Shown one piece after another: positions 45,401 to 57,434 of a DNA stretch of 64,000 nt. Positions within the stretch are counted from its first letter, which is position 1. Every line of letters begins with the position of its first letter. The DNA comes from Polytrichum commune (taxonomy: Eukaryota > Streptophyta > Polytrichopsida > Polytrichales > Polytrichaceae), in the NCBI GenBank assembly GCA_950295325.1, contig OX485803.1, positions 14,632,001 to 14,696,000 of the forward strand, given 5' to 3'. The position numbers were made by a program, and so were the translations under genes. The notes beneath the pieces were generated by a model. The model saw only the letters and a list, made by a program, of their open reading frames with translations, had not been told where the DNA came from and ran no database searches.

Positions 45401-48400
45401 TTAGTTGGTGACATGGCGGGTGGACGAAGTGGATAAACCCTCCTAGATTTGAGCAACGCATTGGATGAAGATGTTATTTCAACTAATGACCTTTGACAAT
45501 CTTTTGTCCATGCGCTCGTCTGAACCAAACCTTGCCTTAAAGTAAAGTCTATTTACATGTTCCACTAATCTTCAAGATGCTTATGATTAGTGTCCCAACA
45601 AAATCTAAGGTCAACCAAAATAAAACGATTCAAAAAATGATCAAACTCGGTTATATGGGTCACTAACATAAATGTTTATCTTGGTAGTAGTTAAAGTAAA
45701 ATAATAATAAGAAGAAGAATAAGAAGAAAATAAATAAATAAATAACCAACATCGGGCAATCCGACATGTATTTGAGCCCGTTGTCCCTACCTTGCTTAAG
45801 AATCCTCTTGGTGCAGGGTGGGGTTTACTGCCTACCTTGCAATGGGTGGGCTCTTGGCTTCCTACTTACCTAGCTTCTTCTTTTTTTTCCCTCAAGAGAG
45901 AGAAGATTTCATAGTAGGAATTGAACTACCAACCACTCCATTCGGAAACGGGTACCTCTCCACTATCACATGGTAATTAAGGTCATCTTGGACCAAATAC
46001 TAAACATCGGTGTAGTAATGTAACATAGTAATTATCTTAACACTAAAAATTTGTAGAGGTCTCACATATGTGGTGGATTGTTCTTCAATTGACATTTGTT
46101 GACAATTAGTGGATGTGAGATTTCGTGGAGTTGTAGACAATTCAGTGTAACCCTTCTCAAAGAGTTCACATGGCACTAAATACCATACACAATGTAGTAC
46201 TACCATATGTTTTAGTGTTTTGTTCAACAATATGAGTGTCGCAACACAATTTCCACGTGGGAATGAGTCAAGGTTCCAATTCAATGTGATAACAAACTTT
46301 ATGATAGCAATTTGCGCATTAGTCTAATCTCCTTGTAAAACATGTAATTATGGTGTTTATTCTTATTTCAAGCATTGTCATACACTAGTAGAAACTTGAT
46401 TACATTCACACCTTTCTAAACATCATGCTTGTAAAATTGGCACCACCGATTTAAATATTAAAAAAAGGTTCAAACTTGATATGTTGGTATAGCCAAAATT
46501 TATTTGAACAAGTTGTTTGGGACCATTTTTTCTACTACACTAAATATCTCATTTAGTGTGGCATTAAGATCGGTGTGTCATGTCAATTAGGTTGGTCTTT
46601 GTGACACGTCATGTGGCACCAAGTGTCTGTTAATTTGGGGGGTGGACCCTTTACATACAAACTAACATGAGTGTAAGAAGGGGCATTCTTTGAGGCATTA
46701 ACATACATAATATACATAAATCATATAGTAACAGTCCCCTATGACTACCTTGTTCATTCTTATGAGGCTTTGCATGTGGGTTCAAGATTTTTACAAAATG
46801 GAGGCTCTTAGAGTGCTCACGGGCTCCCTTATGTTTTGCTCTCTAGATTGCGGCTAAGTTATGTTACTCTTGTGTTTCTTTGTTTGATGCAATCGTTGAG
46901 GTACATACTATGGATGAAAAAAATGTTCAATCAATTTCTCATTGGAAAGTGAAAGTGGATTTTATATGTAATAAAGGCCTATCTAATTCATGATTTATAT
47001 TTTGTATACATAGTGAGGCATTTATCACATTAGATTAGAAAGCTTACTTTAGATACATGTGTTCATTTTCTTGCATGCCATTAGTAGGTATACATTTGTT
47101 TCTCTTTATAAACTTCTTGTATATAGAGGGTTTGATTTCATGATGACCCATGCATGTCATGTAGGTTTGCAATGAAGAGTGCAGCCCCCGGGCCTTTAAC
47201 ACCATCTCTAGTTTCCACCCAATGATTGCAGGACAATGGATGTGGGTCGATAGTCAATAGTGTGGGCTGGATTATTACATATTTAAGATCAAATATAAGC
47301 AAATATACCCTATTTAGTCCTACAAAGCCCTCCAAGGCCTTCCTTTCCTAAGAAAGCCCACCTCTAGGCCTTGTCATGTGGCCAAGGTAGTATCCATCTT
47401 GAAGTACACAATTTTTTTTATGCCAACAACAAACTCATGAAAAGCTTCATCAATTTGACTTTGAATAGAAGGAGAATGATCATCTCATATGTGGTTGGAG
47501 CTCGTAAGAGATCACCGAGGCTTGAGGGTGGGGCTAAGTTATTTTACCCATGGTCATTGCCCATTATAAGATTTAGCTATTTTGAGTATTTTGGGCAACA
47601 CCCCATACCAAACATGTTTCAAACATACCCCAAATATAACCCTCAAGCGCAATATGAGAGACACTTGATCACCATCTAGTCAACAAAGTTTGACCCTCTT
47701 TAGAATAAGCATATGAACTCCAAATTTTAAATTCAAAATTTCATATGTGTGTATCCTATTCCCAAAACAAAACAAAAAACTTATTTTTTTATAATTATGT
47801 TCCATACCATCATCCAAAATCAACAAAACAAACTTCTTAGTTACTCCTACATAAAAACGTTTACAATCATTAGATCTTCTTGATTTTGAGCTATGTTGTG
47901 GAATTTTATTTATCAGAGATGTTGATTGAAGTTAGCTATGAAGTGTGAATGATTAATCCCATAAAATACATTAGCAAATGAGATGAAAAAACCCTCAATG
48001 AATGAAATTTGATTTTAAAGGCTAATGGGATTGAAAGCACATCACGATGGTTTCAAACCAACTAATTCCCTAGAGTGGCATAGTGCAGTTTCCTCTATGA
48101 AATGAAGGCTAATGTCAACTCGATGGTCCAATTGAAAGAAAGACTTGAAGCTCCTCAGAACTACATTCTCAAATAGTGATGGAAACTCATCTCTAACGGG
48201 GTTATACAGGGGACACTCCAACACAAAAGTGTCTCATTTTCAACTACATTGTAGGAGCAAAAATAGGATAGTCTATTATCTATAACAATAGGGATAGTCA
48301 CTCATCATCTAGTTTCAATGACAAGTCTACGGTTCGAGGTGCAATAAGCAACAATGATCTTGCATTGTGGAGAAATACGCCTTTTTGCCAATGAAAGTAT

Positions 48401-50143
48401 ACATGTAGGAGAGAGAAAAAAAGGTTAAGAAGAGTGACCACATACATACACACACACATATATATATATTATATACCTTTTGACAACTCACTTGGGAACC
48501 TTGTGATTAATCTGTAGTTCACCCAATCCAAAGTCAGAGAGGCTCCATTCATTAGGAGACATTAAACAGGAAACAGCCCACCTAAGTGAACTTAAATGAG
48601 ATGATGAGCAATGATGGGTTGCTTCCCACAAGCCCTACAGCATATGCAAATCTTTATTATATAGCTTGCAACATTCAGGTTCCCAGTAAGCTACTCTAAT
48701 AATTTCTTACACATGACAAAGTTCAAAGGCACTAAAATAATGCCACTAAATGTCACTTACATTTGGCATACAATATTAACCCCTATTTAAAGTCCATAGG
48801 GATCGTTATGGGCCACTTGACACACGAGCCAAGAGCCATGACTATGAAGTTGTGAGAGTCCAAAGAAAGTGTCCAAAGGCCGTCCCAAGATACCTCCAAA
48901 ATCATGTAGTGTGGTCACGGATCCTCAAGTGTAGTGTGAAGTCATACGTGACCGGGCCTGCAACCATATGCTATTTCAATGAATTTTTATTCATGCGGGT
49001 CCTCAAACATGGTAAAACAGAGTAAACCAACGGTTGTGAGCGTTCGGAGTGCCATGGTCTCCCGGTTTTGTGTTAGGCCTACCTCCAAGAGGTGATTTTT
49101 GAAAATGATCCAAGTGACCACGAAACATGATCCAATTGATGCCATGTAGGAATCCATGTAGACTTTACATCCATCTTGCATTCACATACTCCGTTGATCC
49201 CTCAAGCGTAGTGTGAAGTGAACTTGGACCGGCTCCGGCTTTTCCACCAATGAGAGTGCTTGAAGTGTAATGGTCACGGGCTCTCATTCTCGTGTGTGAA
49301 GTGGCCCTAAGTTTAGGGCTCATGTTTATGCTATTACTCTTCTCAAGGTCTTTACACAAAGCTATCACATAAAAAATTGACCCAATTATCTGAACACAAT
49401 GAGTCCTAAAGCTCTTACATACAACAAGTTGTATGTTGTATGTCTGGCTAGACTTTTGAGGGCTCAAGACTACTCTAGAAATGTAAAGAAAAGAAAATGA
49501 TATGAAATTTTTATATGTAAAAAAATTAAGAACTAACACACCATTAGTGTCACATGCATAATAGTGTCACTCACCATGTTTTGAGGCGTATGTGAGCTTA
49601 CACTAATGACCAACAACTTCACCAGTAGTGTCACCTCATGATACTTGATGTTCATGTGCGCTTACTAATATCTTAAAGTGAGTATGTTCAAAAGTGTTAT
49701 AAGGTTTATGTCTATGTTACACCATGGTTTACAAGTTGACTAAAATGTACATAAATGACACTTGGCATTAGTATGCTCAAGAATATCTTCCTCTTGTACA
49801 ATAATTTGCAAATCTATCACTTCAAGCATCCCGATTTGCTATCCTAAATGTCATAATGTAAACAAACTTTTACTTAAAGGAGTTACTTATGTTGATGAAT
49901 AGTATAATATTGATAATTAACGGATGTGACACTTTGAGACCTATTGGCATCTAGTTTAGGCCCTTTGCGAATAGTGTATGTGACACTAAGTTTCATAAAC
50001 TTTGTAGTTCTTGTGCACATTGTAGAATGATTCATTGGAATTGGCATGACATCGGAAATAGACCATTGCAACCAAATACAATACACGAGGGATGTATCAT
50101 TCAAATGTAACTAATATAGTGATTCCTTTAAAAAAAACATTAT
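42415..50143. other. Long gene-free stretch
   Basis: AT-rich DNA with no supported gene. Minor items: a GCTCACCGCTCAC short tandem at about 43449-43510, an AAT/AAG/AAAT microsatellite at about 45694-45744, and a CA/TA microsatellite at about 48443-48477. Several open frames of 60-105 codons show no domains. Confidence 0.5.
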
Positions 50144-50219
50144 ATGTATAAAATATCAAAATGCATCATAATCTTTCAAGTTTGCAACTAGATTGTGATG
50201 TATTTTGATATTTATATAT
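50144..50219. repeat. Imperfect 29-bp foldback hairpin
   Basis: The arm 50144-50173 pairs with 50191-50219 with few mismatches around a 17-nt loop (right arm begins GATTGTGATGTATTTTGATA). The arms are AT-rich. This could be a small MITE remnant or a hairpin RNA source. Confidence 0.6.
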
Positions 50220-53200
50220 ATTATGCTTGTTAAGGAATTGTTTGTCATGAAGAGGTGTTATGTATATTACAAAACAAAGATTATAGTAACAAGGAGGCCA
50301 CCAATTAGGCGAGACACCCAAGAACCACCACCCATCATGAGGGCATGTCTTACAACAATATGTATATGCCCCAAGTATAGAATTAGCAAAAATAGCTATG
50401 TCAAGCAAAGGTCCAAGCATGTATTTGTACGCCAACTTATTGTTGGGTCTACGAGTCTATGCATGTCTTTATCCCATTGACATGTACTACGGTCTATATG
50501 TAGTTGGGCCTAAAGATACAATGTGTACAACGTACATGTAGTTGGATGTATGATCCAAGACGCTATGTATAGCTAGGTTTATGGTCATAATATACTATGT
50601 ATTGTATGAGGCCCACAATGGGCCTCCATGCCTTTAGGGATAAAATGTGTGTGAATGCCCTCAAATATGAAGGGCTTTCAAATCGTGGACAACATGGGAG
50701 CTTCCCTTCAAACCGTAAATAGGTCCTTTGAAAGAAGTTTGTTGCATGTTAAAATGAATTGACCCACTTCAAGTGTGCAAAAACATCCAATGAAGAAAAC
50801 TATGTCCTCGTTTGTGCTTACTCTCCGTATTTGACTCTTCTTTTGGGCTAAGGTTTCGGGATATCATTTTCCAACACCTACTATCAAGGGTGTGGTAAAA
50901 AAAATCACATAGGTTTGTTGGGTTTCCAACAATTTCACTTTAGACTTACATGGGGGCCACAAGACCTTAGGTAAATATGAGGTACATTCAATATGATTGG
51001 ATCTACAAAACTCTGTCTAAATCAAAAGGAATTTCAAATTTAATGCGATCTCAATTTGATGAAATTGTGCAACTTGAATTGCATGAGTTGTTATGGACAT
51101 GGCATGATTGCATGGAAACAAACACTATGTGTTTGCAAGGTGTTACATGACATGGTTGCTTATTAAGAAACATGTGTTCCTAGAGGCATCATGTGCGCTT
51201 GTATCAAGGACATCGGTCGCTAGGCTCACTATATTGCCTACAAATGAAGGTGTGCATGGTGATCTACATCTGTGAAGAGTTGGTAGGAGTTCATCATGCA
51301 ATTGTGAGACATATTATTTTTTAATTTCTAAACTAACAACCAACTTATGGGGAAGTCGGTGGTCATTGCCAATGTAGCTATGGCTCTTGGTTCATTTGTA
51401 GTTTGCACTTAGTCTAGTGTTGTTGATGCACCCGAGTTTGCAACTTAGTTTGTGACTTCCTAGATTGGTTTCCCTCTTGAGTTTGGGTCCAGATAATTGG
51501 GTGCATGAGTGGTTCATTTTGAATGAATATACATGCATCTGATTGGATATATCAATATTTTCCATCCATTCTGTGCATTGCTAATCACATGATTGGTTTT
51601 TTTAATCCAAAAATATGTCTAGTGTGGCCATTCTTTTTTTTGGTTGGTATGTTGTCATTGAGCAACTTAAAATAGGTTGGGGAAAAGTTGCCCACTCACA
51701 AAATGATGGGGATGGTTATTTGCCATGGGATTGTTGGCCCCAGGTCCCAAATTGCCTCCACATGGCAAGATGGTGAGGGCCTAAGCTGTCATAACACTTT
51801 ATTAGTCTGGCCATCAGCACCAATGGGGTTTGCCTTCCTTTTGTCACTCCCAACATGCCATTTGTAAGTCGCAACACCTCTTGGTCTCTACACTCTCGCC
51901 ACCATGACCTTCCCACCAATGGGCACCATCGCTAGTTTCACGATGCACTATAGTCAGAGGTTGTCATCATGGTTTTGGACAATGGCACGTTGTGACTTGG
52001 GCCTGCTACTTGCTTGCATTGATGGAGTCAAGATTTGGGGTTTTGGGGGCTAGAATGTTGTGAGGCAAATTAATTTGGTAATCAACTACATGGCCATGGT
52101 GCAAATTGCATATAGGGCTCTAGACTAATGCAATGATACATTTCTTGGTTGCCATATGTTCCCAAAGGGAAGAGGCCCAACTTCATAATCACCTTTTGGG
52201 CAATTTGAGGAGATTTGACCTTGATTTTGGTGGTTTCAATTTTCATGATAGGATGCAAGCGCAAGAAACAACAACCATCTTCATTGTCACAATGGTAGAG
52301 GTAAGCCCCTTGATTCTTCAATCCTTATACATTCAATTTTGAACTAAAGTTGTTATTCAAGCTTCATCGTTCAGTACATTCACTCTTGAGTTTGCATTAT
52401 TTTGCACATTTTGCATGGGAAGTTGAAGCATATTCTAGAATCTAAACCCATTGTTGGAGTCCAAAGTTTAGAGATGGCATGTGTGGATTGATCAAAGTTG
52501 GTGTTTTATGGAAGGTACATGGTGTTGGCTACTTGTGGGGATCGGGAATCAATGGATATGCAATTGCAAGGATAAATACTAAGTTATTGTGCCTTTTTTG
52601 AACCTTTGCTTGCCATGTACGTTGATGTCCCCTCCAAGTTCGCATTTCATTGTAGTGTAATGATGGTTTATGTGGTCTTAGCTTTGTTGAGGTTTTCAGG
52701 GGGTGTCTGTTGGAGTTGTGGGTGTGTCATGTGGTTGGTGTAGTTGTCTCAAGGTAGTTAAGGTCCTATCTCTACCATGAGTGTGCTCTATATAATAGCA
52801 AGGTGGAGTTTTGAGGTTTGGAGCTTGCAACTAGTTGGGTTGTTATGTTTCTAAGTGAGGTCCCAAACTCCCTAGCCCTTTTATGTCACCACTTGAGATC
52901 ACCACTTGGGATTGCCACTTGTGATTGTGTCCCTCTAGTCTATGTCACTACATGTGGGGTCTTGGGTTTATCTTGCATCCCTTTTTTGTTTGTGCAAGTG
53001 TGGTTTGGCGTGAGTCCAATGGATATGGGGCTACCTATTAATTTGCCTAGACGATGTAGATGACCGAGTGCATATTTGGGTGTGAAGTGATTTATGTTTG
53101 GTAGAAATGGAGTTGTCAAGTGTGTGTGGCATTGTCATGCATTTGTAGGTTCTTTTCTTGGCTACAAAGGTGATTATTTACATGATGGAGCCCTATGTTT

Positions 53201-55617
53201 TTAAATCATTGTGCAATGTGGGTGATAATTTGTTGGAGGTTGCTTGTTCTTTGAGCATTGAAAATGTGGTTTGTCAATTGAAAGTGGATTTGGCTGCACA
53301 CCCTAGATTAACCATAGCAAGCATGTTTTGCATGAAATAAAATCATGTTTCATCAAAATTGTATATAGTTAATTATTATGTTTGCACTTCAGATCATATT
53401 ACACCCACACAATGCCTTGGAATTAATTCATCATTTGTGACAATGAGAGTTAAGCTAAACCTACATGTGGTTGTGCATATTCTAATTGGATGCAAACATG
53501 GATGCACTTAATTGGCATGCTCTATATCTATTGGGGGGGGGGTTGGCACCTCATCAGGCTTATGATGAGGCTAGTTCTAGCAAGAGGCCATTTGTGCAAT
53601 GAGGTTGGCTTTACCAATCTGGCTCCTTCTTTGTCAACTTTGATGGAATATTTTAGAGGGAGGTGATAACCCCTTACACTTGAAAAGCTAGATGCCAGAA
53701 AAAAAAAGGTTTGTGATTGTCGCTTTCAAGATGTTTGGGTTGCATGTTCCCTTGATGCAAGCAAGGGGTGAACTTCAACCGGCATGTGGATATGGTGCAA
53801 TGTCGTGTGTGCACACACATAGAAGTTCTATCACAACCTAAGTTAATGGCCTTTGGAAACACCAATGGTGGCAGACAATAACGGAGGATGAGCATGAGGT
53901 AAAAAAAAGGTGAATTCTAGATGAACAAAAACAATTCTCATTATCGGAATGAGAGATTATACACTACTAGAGGACTTGATTCAATTTTGGAGCTTGTGGA
54001 GCTTTAAGGTGGATTGTAAGAAGAAGCTCGAGCGATCATTTGCCCTTGTGTTCCATGTTTTGCAGTAAGGTTGCCCCATTGTGGAATTCGAGGCGATGCT
54101 TGTAAATTTATGGGTATTTGAGGCTTGAAAACATGCTCAAGAAACATTCTTTTGACTCCTTTGGTTGGAAGGTTGCAGGTTCATTGCAACAATGGGTGCT
54201 TGAGAAGATGCGCGAGGTGGTGTTAGAAGTCAAGACAGAGCTATTCCATGAGACAAGTTCAACAACTTAATCTACATTTGATGTTGATGTACATTGTATA
54301 AATATAATATAATAATACTTGCTTAGGATTTATAACAATCGTGCAATGAGTCTGGTAAAAGGCTTCCCCTCTATAGGTTTATGGCATATTCATCCCAACT
54401 TGATGTTACTATACTAAGTAATTTGGGGTCTCTGGTGTTGATTATGGGGATGAATTTGCTGATCTTGAAAAAACAATTGAGTTATGAACATTGTCATCGT
54501 TTGAAATTTTCTCCTTCAACTTACATGGATCATTGGTTGATACAAATCATTGGTCATATATGCACTTTCCTCTACATATGCAGATTATACACCTAATTTT
54601 AGGCTCATAGCATATGAACAACACTCAACTTCACTATGACCTGGAAGTTGTTGACATGAATATATTATACCATAATTTATAGTAAAGTTTTTAACTTGTC
54701 ACTGTATGCATAACGTTATAATTAAGTTTAATAAGAGTGTTTGGGCCATGGGACCAAGGCTAAAAGGCACTTCACTGCGAAGAAGGAAAAAAAGAAGAAT
54801 AAAGAAAAGTAAGAGACTGTTGTGCAAATTTAAGTCCTAAAGTGAGAATGTGAAGGCTTTATGTTTTGACACTTGGCTACATGACTAAGCTTGACATTCA
54901 TTCCTAGAAATGTAGATCCTGATTCTTGGAATTTTCTACATTTGAAAGACTAAATAGAAAAGGAATGAGCTCACAAGGTTTAATAATGTTATGCATGGAT
55001 TTGTAGTTCTAGATATGTACTAGATAATTGATAATATGTGCAATTAAGTTGCCCCAAAATAATATATCGACAATCCACACCAGTTTAAATATTTGTCACA
55101 TTAGTAGAAAAATGTAATAACTATTCTTGTATAATGGTTATACAGTTGAATAAACAAAGTTATAAGTTTTTGTAATCTGATTTTGATCCAAGATAATTTC
55201 CGTGCTTAAAAGGGGCAACCAACCTATTCATGGAGGTAACCTAATTGCACATAGCAGTGTAGCTCAGAGTCAAGACTTGCTCATGAGGAAAACTTACTAC
55301 TACATACACAATTAAATATTAGCATTATCCAAAGGATCCAAAATCAAAGGAAATCTAGAGGATCAAGCAAATCTTTGAATGACAATTTGGTAAGGTGGGG
55401 TCTTATTTTTTGGCTATGAGAGTTGATGCACATTGTATCAGTGAACAACACATGAGCTTGCTCCTCTCTACACAAATACGTGTACAAATCCACCTGCCAT
55501 TACCATTACCTAAAACGAGCATAACCTAATATTGGACACAATGATACTCTTGAAGGCAATAGGGGGATGTATTTATAAAACTAGCCTTTGGACTCTTGTG
55601 GTAGGAACACAATTGTG
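50220..55617. other. Gene-free stretch
   Basis: AT-rich DNA without a supported gene, RNA gene or bounded element. Confidence 0.5.
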
Positions 55618-55618
55618 G

Positions 55619-56171
55619 GCGCTTTAGATGGGGGTCCAAGGGACAGGGTCCAACGAAATGGAGCAATTCTATTGGCCAAGAGATGTAAATTGGACCGAAT
55701 GCCTTTAGATGAGGGTCCAAGACAAAGAAGAGACAAAGTGAGGTGTCTCTTACATTGCATCATTCTAAAGGGAAACACTACATTGTTTTTTTATCTAATT
55801 AATGTGGGTACCATTCAGAGCTAAGTGTTGCTATAACTTTTTAATGGCATTATAATTTTTTTTATCAACTAAGCTATATCATATTCTTTGGTATGCATAC
55901 TAATTACTAGTGTTATGTAAATAATATTGATACTCTCAGTATAATGTCCTAGCAATGCATACTGTAACTCCAAATGGTAACCCACACTACTTAGACAAAA
56001 CAATGTAATGATCCGAACCATGAAATAAAGCTCAAAGAAGGGCTCATGGTTTGGAAAACCACTATGGAAGATAGGGTCCATGGGAGGATCTAGTTCAAGG
56101 GATTAATTTGCCTCAAATTGCTGCAAACATGTGCCTATGTTCTTGGACGGTGGACCCCCATCTAAAGCGCT
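55619..56171. mobile_element. Inverted-repeat element with GCGCTTTAGATGGGGGTCCA ends
   Basis: The 20-bp sequence GCGCTTTAGATGGGGGTCCA at about 55619 occurs as an exact reverse complement ending at about 56170. A diverged direct copy (CCTTTAGATGAGGGTCCA) lies near 55700. No clear target duplication flanks the termini, so the class is unresolved; non-autonomous DNA transposon is most likely. Confidence 0.55.
55781..56009. mobile_element. Nested foldback MITE-like element
   Basis: Inside the larger inverted repeat, the left arm (ATTGTTTTTTTATCTAATTA then TGTGGGTACCATTCAGAGCT) is matched in inverted orientation by AGTTACCAT-type sequence ending at AAAACAATG near 56009. A related single arm occurs at about 22715-22775. 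It is about 230 bp with no coding sequence. Confidence 0.55.
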
Positions 56172-57394
56172 CCTTAACAAATAATATGTGCATGATATTG
56201 AAAAGGTATTATGCTATATAGGTGTTCAAGTACCCATGAGCTGGTTTACTACTCATTACTGAACAAATACTACATAAGTAAATACACCCCGCCCCAAACC
56301 ATAGCCAGAGGCTAGCATCAAGACAAACATAGGACAACATAAGTTATTCATCAACCAATCAATCTCCGGCAGCTAACTAGGCTTAACTTATTAAGCCTGG
56401 ACGTGACATGAGAAGCCTAGTGTGCCAGTAGTAATTAATTACTAGTGGACGTGGAGAGTGATTAATAGAGAGTGAATGCAAGAAGGGGACCGTGAATTAT
56501 GGAAGGGAAGAACAAGGGGACAACTTACTTACTTACAACAACATGCATATGAGTGATAACACATTCACAAGTAATTAATTATGTGGTCGATATTCCTACT
56601 AAGGTAGATGGGTCTTAAGTGGCCACTTGTCTTAGTCGGACCCCTAGATTTGATTGGTATGTGGTTCCATGTGGATCAAAGAACAAACATCATAAAAACA
56701 CATGTTTAAAAGAGATTGGACAACATCTCCAAGTATTACTCACTACTCTACTCTCTACAAAATTGGGAGAACCCATGTATCTAATTAGAACATCAACAAA
56801 CATGCACTTCCGACAACCAGAACTAAATTAGGGGAGGTCCGACTTCCAATCCGATTCGTGCGGGTGTTTCCTCATATACTTGCTAATGCAACACGCGTGT
56901 AAATCTCATCGGTAGAAAGTTGGAGAGAACATGAAGAAAGGACCTCAGTTAATCAAGCCTAGCAAGCACATATGGGGTGACTCTTGGGAGGAGAAATCCT
57001 AGCTAGCTAGCTACATAGATAGCTAGCTTGATAGGAGGATCATGATTCATGAATATATGATATCCATGATCATCATCCCAGGCAGGCAAATTTAGGGTTG
57101 CTCAATGAATGCGGAGGGTGTTGTCGACTCATCACGCACGTCGACCTTCCTCCGACCACCCTCCAGGCAAAGGCAAAGCATCGCATCGCCTCGCCTTGCC
57201 TCGCATGACATGAAGGCTGCTGCAGCAGCAGCAGTAAGCAGCTTGGGCCTGCGGTAGGGCCCCCCGGGCCCCCCTCCCCCCCTGGTGCTGCTTGGCTGTT
57301 TATAGTGGCCGACGCTGGGATCCTGCCTCGCAATCCGCCAATTCCTCTCTCGCCCCGCGTGCAGGGTAGCAGCGATCGAGGGGAAGCCTGCAGT
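56172..57394. other. Upstream region of the RSL gene
   Basis: No gene is seen. GC content rises from about 56.9 kb. A TTTATAG at 57299-57305 is a weak TATA candidate. A canonical root-hair element was not identified by eye. Confidence 0.4.
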
Positions 57395-57434
57395 AGGGAG
57401 GGAGGGAGGGAGGGAGGGAGGGAGGGAGGGAGGT
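57395..57434 (+). repeat. GGGA tetranucleotide run
   Basis: About nine consecutive GGGA/GGAG units on the plus strand. It can form G-quadruplexes in DNA or, if transcribed, in the leader of the RSL gene. Confidence 0.85.
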
